Source of the DNA: Pycnopodia helianthoides
Taxonomy: Eukaryota; Echinodermata; Asteroidea; Forcipulatida; Asteriidae
DNA length: 64,000 bases
Direction: 5' to 3'
Assembly: GCA_032158295.1 (NCBI GenBank)
Contig: CM063249.1
Coordinates: forward strand, 13,310,078-13,374,077
Numbering within the stretch: position 1 is the stretch's first letter; each line of letters begins with the position of its first letter. The notes below the pieces were generated by a model. It saw nothing but the letters and a program-made list of their open reading frames with translations. It ran no database searches and was not told the DNA's origin. Shown here one piece after another: positions 60,368 through 64,000 of this stretch. The position numbers and the translations under genes are program-made.

Positions 60368-61082
60368 CAGAGTGGTGTATGTCTTGTGTTGTCACACTAA
60401 ACAGCGTCATGTACTTTCCCGCACTCAAGCTTGTTCGGCGATTTTTCAGACAAATTCCACCATGGTTGAAAGAGACAGTTCTTGGGAAGATTATAGTAGA
60501 TTATTGTAGTCATTTATGACAGTAGCAGCGATACTGTGGTAGTGATTCTGCCAGTAATTTTAGCGATTTCATTTCGTCAGAGACCACGAAGAAATCCGCG
60601 TAGCAGATCCCCTACTAGACTTGATTCAAGTCCCTTTCTCGTGCGAGGTCCCCAACACACTTGTAACGCGCCAGCATATAGTCACAGTACAGACATATAC
60701 TACCAGTGCACCCTCACCGACAAAATGTAGCTCGGAACAGGTTTTGGAATGCAGAGCGCAAAAAATAGTTTTCTGACGATGATGCAAGGAAGGGCCTTGC
60801 ACGGTATTGGGACTTGAGTCAAGTCTAATCCCCTACCGGCTGGAGCCACTCGCGCGCCCCGGTAGGCAGGCCAAGGTAGCTGGCAAAGACGCAGCTGGCA
60901 AAGACGAAGCCGAACAGGACAACGATCGTCTTTTAAACACAGACTGGTGAGTTGTTTATAAACGATAAGGGGGTCATAATACATGTACAGCCTGGTCAGG
61001 ATTTGACTTGATTCCATTGAAACTTAAACTAACGTGTGTGACATCAAAACATTTGCCGTGGTGAAGTTCGCCGATTGCCTAC

Positions 61083-61139
61083 AGTTAGTAGTACCGCTAT
61101 ACCAGCATTACACACAGACTATGTTTGTGTGGGTGTACA
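61083..61139 (+). CDS. Unrecognised plus-strand gene, possible internal exon
   Basis: The frame LVVPLYQHYTQTMFVWVY ends at a strong donor (TACA|GTAAGT) whose phase matches the exon at 61,807. The acceptor is uncertain: TGCCTACAG at 61,082 has a weak pyrimidine tract. The frame is open back to about 61,030 (AVVKFADCLQ), so the exon may be longer or may start translation at the internal ATG. Product unknown. Confidence 0.45.
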
Positions 61140-61806
61140 GTAAGTACACACATTTACATGATGTACATGTACATCAATGTACATCGATAGTGTGTAGTGC
61201 TTGGCCAAGTAGTAAACAGAACAGATACGAGCCTTTAGTTGTGCATTTATTTCCATGCAAGATTGTGTAATTCCTTTGCCTAATAAAAAAGAAATTTAAA
61301 TTGTGAAATAAACAAGATGGAGCAACAAATAGTTTTAATTTTGACCTGTTGAAAATTTTGAAACTGAAATGAAAATATCAAATATCTCTTGGCAGCTTAA
61401 TTTATGGTAATGTTCTGTAAAGTGATTGATATAAAGTTTCAATAACCGTTGACCTTAATTAAGTTATAGTACAAACATCAAGTTCTGTATGCACGCTTTC
61501 CCCATCGTAAGGTCAACATTAACTTTAGATATATAAGGTGTGTACAATCTGGGGGAGAAATAGTTAGGTGGATTTTATGTATGGATGAATTATTCAGAGA
61601 TATTTGAATTATCAGGGTCATACCACCCCCCCCCCCCACACACACACTCAAAAAACACACAAAACAAACCTTTGGAGAATAAAGGACCCCCCCCCAATAA
61701 AAAAATAATAATAATACCACCCCACCCCCATACTATTGCACACAGCACATAGGAAGATAACATTAAATTATATTTTTCCTCCCCCACCCCCTCCCTCCTG
61801 ATCCAG

Positions 61807-61954
61807 GTGTACTTGTGGCAGTCCGTCATCCAACAACTTGGGATAGACCTAGGTTTGAAGCGTGCTGTGCATCCAGCAGTTTTGCAGACAGCATCTTTGC
61901 AGTATCAGGCTCAATATGGGAGATGGGGTTTACAGCATGGGGAACATTTGACCA
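61807..61954 (+). CDS. Unrecognised plus-strand gene, internal exon
   Basis: Acceptor with a long pyrimidine tract (CCCCCTCCCTCCTGATCCAG), donor GACCA|GTAAGT, 148 bases. In the frame that joins both neighbours it reads VLVAVRHPTTWDRPRFEACC, then SIFAVSGSIWEMGFTAWGTF and D. Aromatic and small residues alternate as in a beta-rich fold. I do not recognise the family. Confidence 0.7.
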
Positions 61955-62333
61955 GTAAGTAGTGTTTCCAAGACAAAAGTGATTGTATGCTAAAACTCTC
62001 AACTTTTATTACCAGTTTGAACAAAAAACATTGTTTTTTTTGTCATTCCATCTACATCATGTAGTTTAAACACTCATATGATTGTAAACCTGCACAGCAT
62101 AAGATTAAATTGAACATAGAATCTGATCAGAAAAATATCCATTACACAGATTTGAGGGAACCTACAACTATCCATCCATTTTTGAATTATATTGTTTGTG
62201 TAATGAACAAGTAGATACAATTTACCTTTTATGGATTGACCACAAAATAAATGGCTACAAACGGTATAATTATACTTAATCTTCTCACTTGGTGCTGATT
62301 TGTTCCATATATTTATTTCTCATTAATCTCTAG

Positions 62334-62430
62334 GAAATATCAACATGTACGTGGCCTATCGTCAAGTAAAAAAGATGGTGTTGGGGATATTTGGGAAGAT
62401 TCAACCGGGCTCCACTCTCATCCTGTGTAA
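62334..62430 (+). CDS. Unrecognised plus-strand gene, terminal exon
   Basis: Acceptor CATTAATCTCTAG; the first base completes a Gln codon. Then KYQHVRGLSSSKKDGVGDIW and EDSTGLHSHPV lead to TAA at 62,428-62,430. AATAAA occurs at about 62,948. Together with 61,807-61,954 this gives a continuous C-terminal segment of about 80 residues. The alternative frame across the same exons is also largely open but breaks at the upstream junction. Confidence 0.65.
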
Positions 62431-63277
62431 TGAATACAATCCGACAGATGCATCCAAACCCAGATTGTACAAAGTCTTCAGCTATCCTGAACTGGATTAC
62501 ATTTTTTCTTGATCTACCATGTGACTGCACTTTTCATGAACATGCATTTCTTTATAAAGATTTTGTTTAATTTCACCTTAGACATGGACATGCAATTCTG
62601 ATGAAATCAAAACAAGCATTGCAGAGCAAACAAAAATTTTGCATATATAAAAAGTGTTTTCTCCAGTTTTCTGGATTTAGAGATGTTCTGTATGCCTTTA
62701 TACACAATGTAACTCGTTAGAGTGAAATTTTACAGTACACATGCTATTAGGGGTATATTGATACATTGACAACAAACATGATAAAGGAATGCTGTGATAA
62801 AGCATTGTGATAACTTTATTATGACGGTAGTGTTTGTTTTACACACATTTTGATCATGTCGTATTTTGATCATATCGTATCATATCGGATAATCACTTTG
62901 TGATCATATCGTAACGTTACACCCCTACTGGCTACAAAACGTATTCAAATAAATGTCCAGAGGTTGAAATTAACTTTCATTTTGCAGTAGCCCACGGGGC
63001 AAGTCAAGTCAAATTGTTACTATTCCTCATTTAATAAATATGGGATTTTGTATTTGTACATTTTTAACACGTGTAGATAAGTGTTGTGATCAACGTTTTA
63101 TTTTCATCTATTTGTTAGAACATCAACAAATGAAAGATTAATAAAAGAGTAGATACAATTTTTTATTGTGCCACAGAATCTCTGTTTCAAAATTTGCATA
63201 TTCCTTTAGCTTGTCATTTTCAGCCTTGTACAAAACCAATTTTTAAATCCCATAAGATGAGAATTTTTTTTTTAATC
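62431..63277. other. Convergent 3' region
   Basis: Lies between the stop codons of the plus-strand gene and the minus-strand gene. Candidate polyadenylation signals: AATAAA on plus near 62,948, and on minus near 63,092. No coding exon seen. Confidence 0.5.
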
Positions 63278-63442
63278 CTAAATTTTGATACAGACTAAAA
63301 AGATTAACCGTTTCATGTTTTCCAATAAGCTATCCGTTGGTGCAGTTAATGCGGGTTCATCGCCACGTGAAGGTCCAGTCATTGATAGTCCGCCTTTTGA
63401 TGGATCAGTTGTTTCTCCAGTCTTGAAGATTTCCATTAGCAT
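63278..63442 (-). CDS. Unrecognised minus-strand gene, terminal exon
   Basis: After acceptor TTCTTTTAG at 63,443 the minus strand reads MLMEIFKTGETTDPSKGGLS, then MTGPSRGDEPALTAPTDSLL and ENMKRL to a TAG at 63,278. Protein-like composition through ENMKRL, less so in the last nine residues. If the exon at the right edge splices here in phase 0, the ATG may be the real start, giving a 54-residue protein. Otherwise it is the C-terminus of a longer one. Family unknown. Confidence 0.5.
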   Translation of the reverse strand: MLMEIFKTGETTDPSKGGLSMTGPSRGDEPALTAPTDSLLENMKRLIFLVCIKI

Positions 63443-63956
63443 CTAAAAGAAGCACAATATTCCATTGAAAACAAATTATAAATTTACCCCAAAAATCAAT
63501 TTGCATTTTATTCTTCTAAATTTATTTTATTTTTTTTTTGAAGGGGGGGGGGCAGTTGGTATTTATTTTTGAAAGGGAATCCACTCACCACTATCCACTC
63601 ACCATTATTTCAGTCATTATGATTACCACATGATAATTTCTTTTGAGCACAAATCAAATATCATTGTCATCATGATGAAAGGTTTCGAGTGATTGAACAC
63701 CCACCCCTTACTTTAATTAAAGAAATATTTTCCGTTGATGTCTTGAGTGTAGGCAAAGAAAGGATCAATGAGGGTATAGGGAAGCTCGCCACTTCTATTT
63801 TACAGAGGGATTTATAGCATTGTCATTGTTTATTGACATGACGGCGAACATCATTGACACTTCAAACAGCCCAATGGTTTTGCCCGGTATCCGGACACGG
63901 ATTGTTGGCGACTCGCACAGTCCCCCGTTTCCCACTGTTTCCTACCAAACACTTAC

Positions 63957-64000
63957 CCGTGGGATTTAGCTCCTCGTTTTCGTTCGTCCGATTGGCCCTT
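63957..64000 (-). CDS. Partial exon at right edge with good donor
   Basis: The minus strand ends ATCCCACGG|GTAAGT at 63,956. Two frames are open: GQSDERKRGAKSH, and one reading ANRTNENEELNPT. The third contains a stop, as a 5' UTR exon would. It probably belongs to the same gene as 63,278-63,442, but neither open frame continues well into that exon, so an exon may be missing between them. Confidence 0.35.

Noticed and set aside
60853..60949. Frame RQAKVAGKDAAGKDEAEQDN ending at a GTGAGT donor
   Set aside because: Attractive composition, but its phase gives an immediate stop when joined to either downstream exon, and there is no clear acceptor. The duplicated CTGGCAAAGACG suggests repeat-derived sequence.
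61807..62520. Alternative frame across the plus-strand exons (LGIDLGLKRAVHPAVLQ, MVLGIFGKIQPGSTL)
   Set aside because: Open in both exons and initially attractive, but it needs phase 0 at the first acceptor, which no upstream donor supplies. The other frame joins all three exons and ends in a typical C-terminus.

Overview
The window is animal (eukaryotic) DNA: AT-rich, with split genes, GT-AG introns of 0.4 to about 3.5 kb, and dense non-coding repeats. Repeat types suggest an echinoderm, perhaps a sea star: several TTAA-flanked miniature elements, tRNA-derived SINEs whose 3' tails read AAGCGCTATATAAGAACT followed by ATT repeats, and modules beginning GGGCCCAATTTCA. This rests on memory of such repeats, so the phylum is an inference. 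Five or six gene loci can be supported; the rest is intron, intergenic DNA and mobile-element debris.

Left edge (0.5-1.5 kb, minus strand): the first two coding exons of an SLC6-family Na+/Cl- coupled transporter, running off the left end. From 2 to 16 kb there is no convincing gene, only miniature elements, a tRNA-like sequence, two minisatellites, an LTR-like fragment and SINEs. From 16.7 to 31 kb (minus strand) eight exons join without a frame break into a 380-residue AGC-type protein kinase that resembles RSKR/SgK494. A possible first exon lies at 33.2 kb. From 33 to 47 kb I see no convincing gene; the interval holds miniature elements, foldback sequences, a three-copy 297-bp tandem array and a duplicated 82-bp block.

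The most interesting object is at 47,383-52,955. It is a 5.57-kb DNA element bounded by perfect 30-bp terminal inverted repeats and a 4-bp AATC direct repeat. It carries one large intact minus-strand gene for a multi-domain protein: Tudor-like domain, Cys/His cluster, helix-turn-helix-like segment, and an RNase-H-like region with an ADGCAGQNKN motif. Proteins of this kind are widespread in animals and usually annotated only as an uncharacterised domain (I believe DUF7869). Here the repeats and target duplication argue that it is the transposase of an apparently young element. The element ends 131 bp beyond the stop codon of a two-exon, 360-residue class A GPCR gene (53.1-57.0 kb, minus), whose 5' UTR exon and TATA-box promoter candidate lie near 58.5 kb.

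Right end: a 30-bp tandem array open in several frames (59.1-59.6 kb) has a degenerate relative at 4.4 kb. The 3' exons of an unrecognised plus-strand gene (61.1-62.4 kb) converge with exons of an unrecognised minus-strand gene (63.3-64 kb). The genes show no operon-like relationship; each is an independent animal transcription unit.
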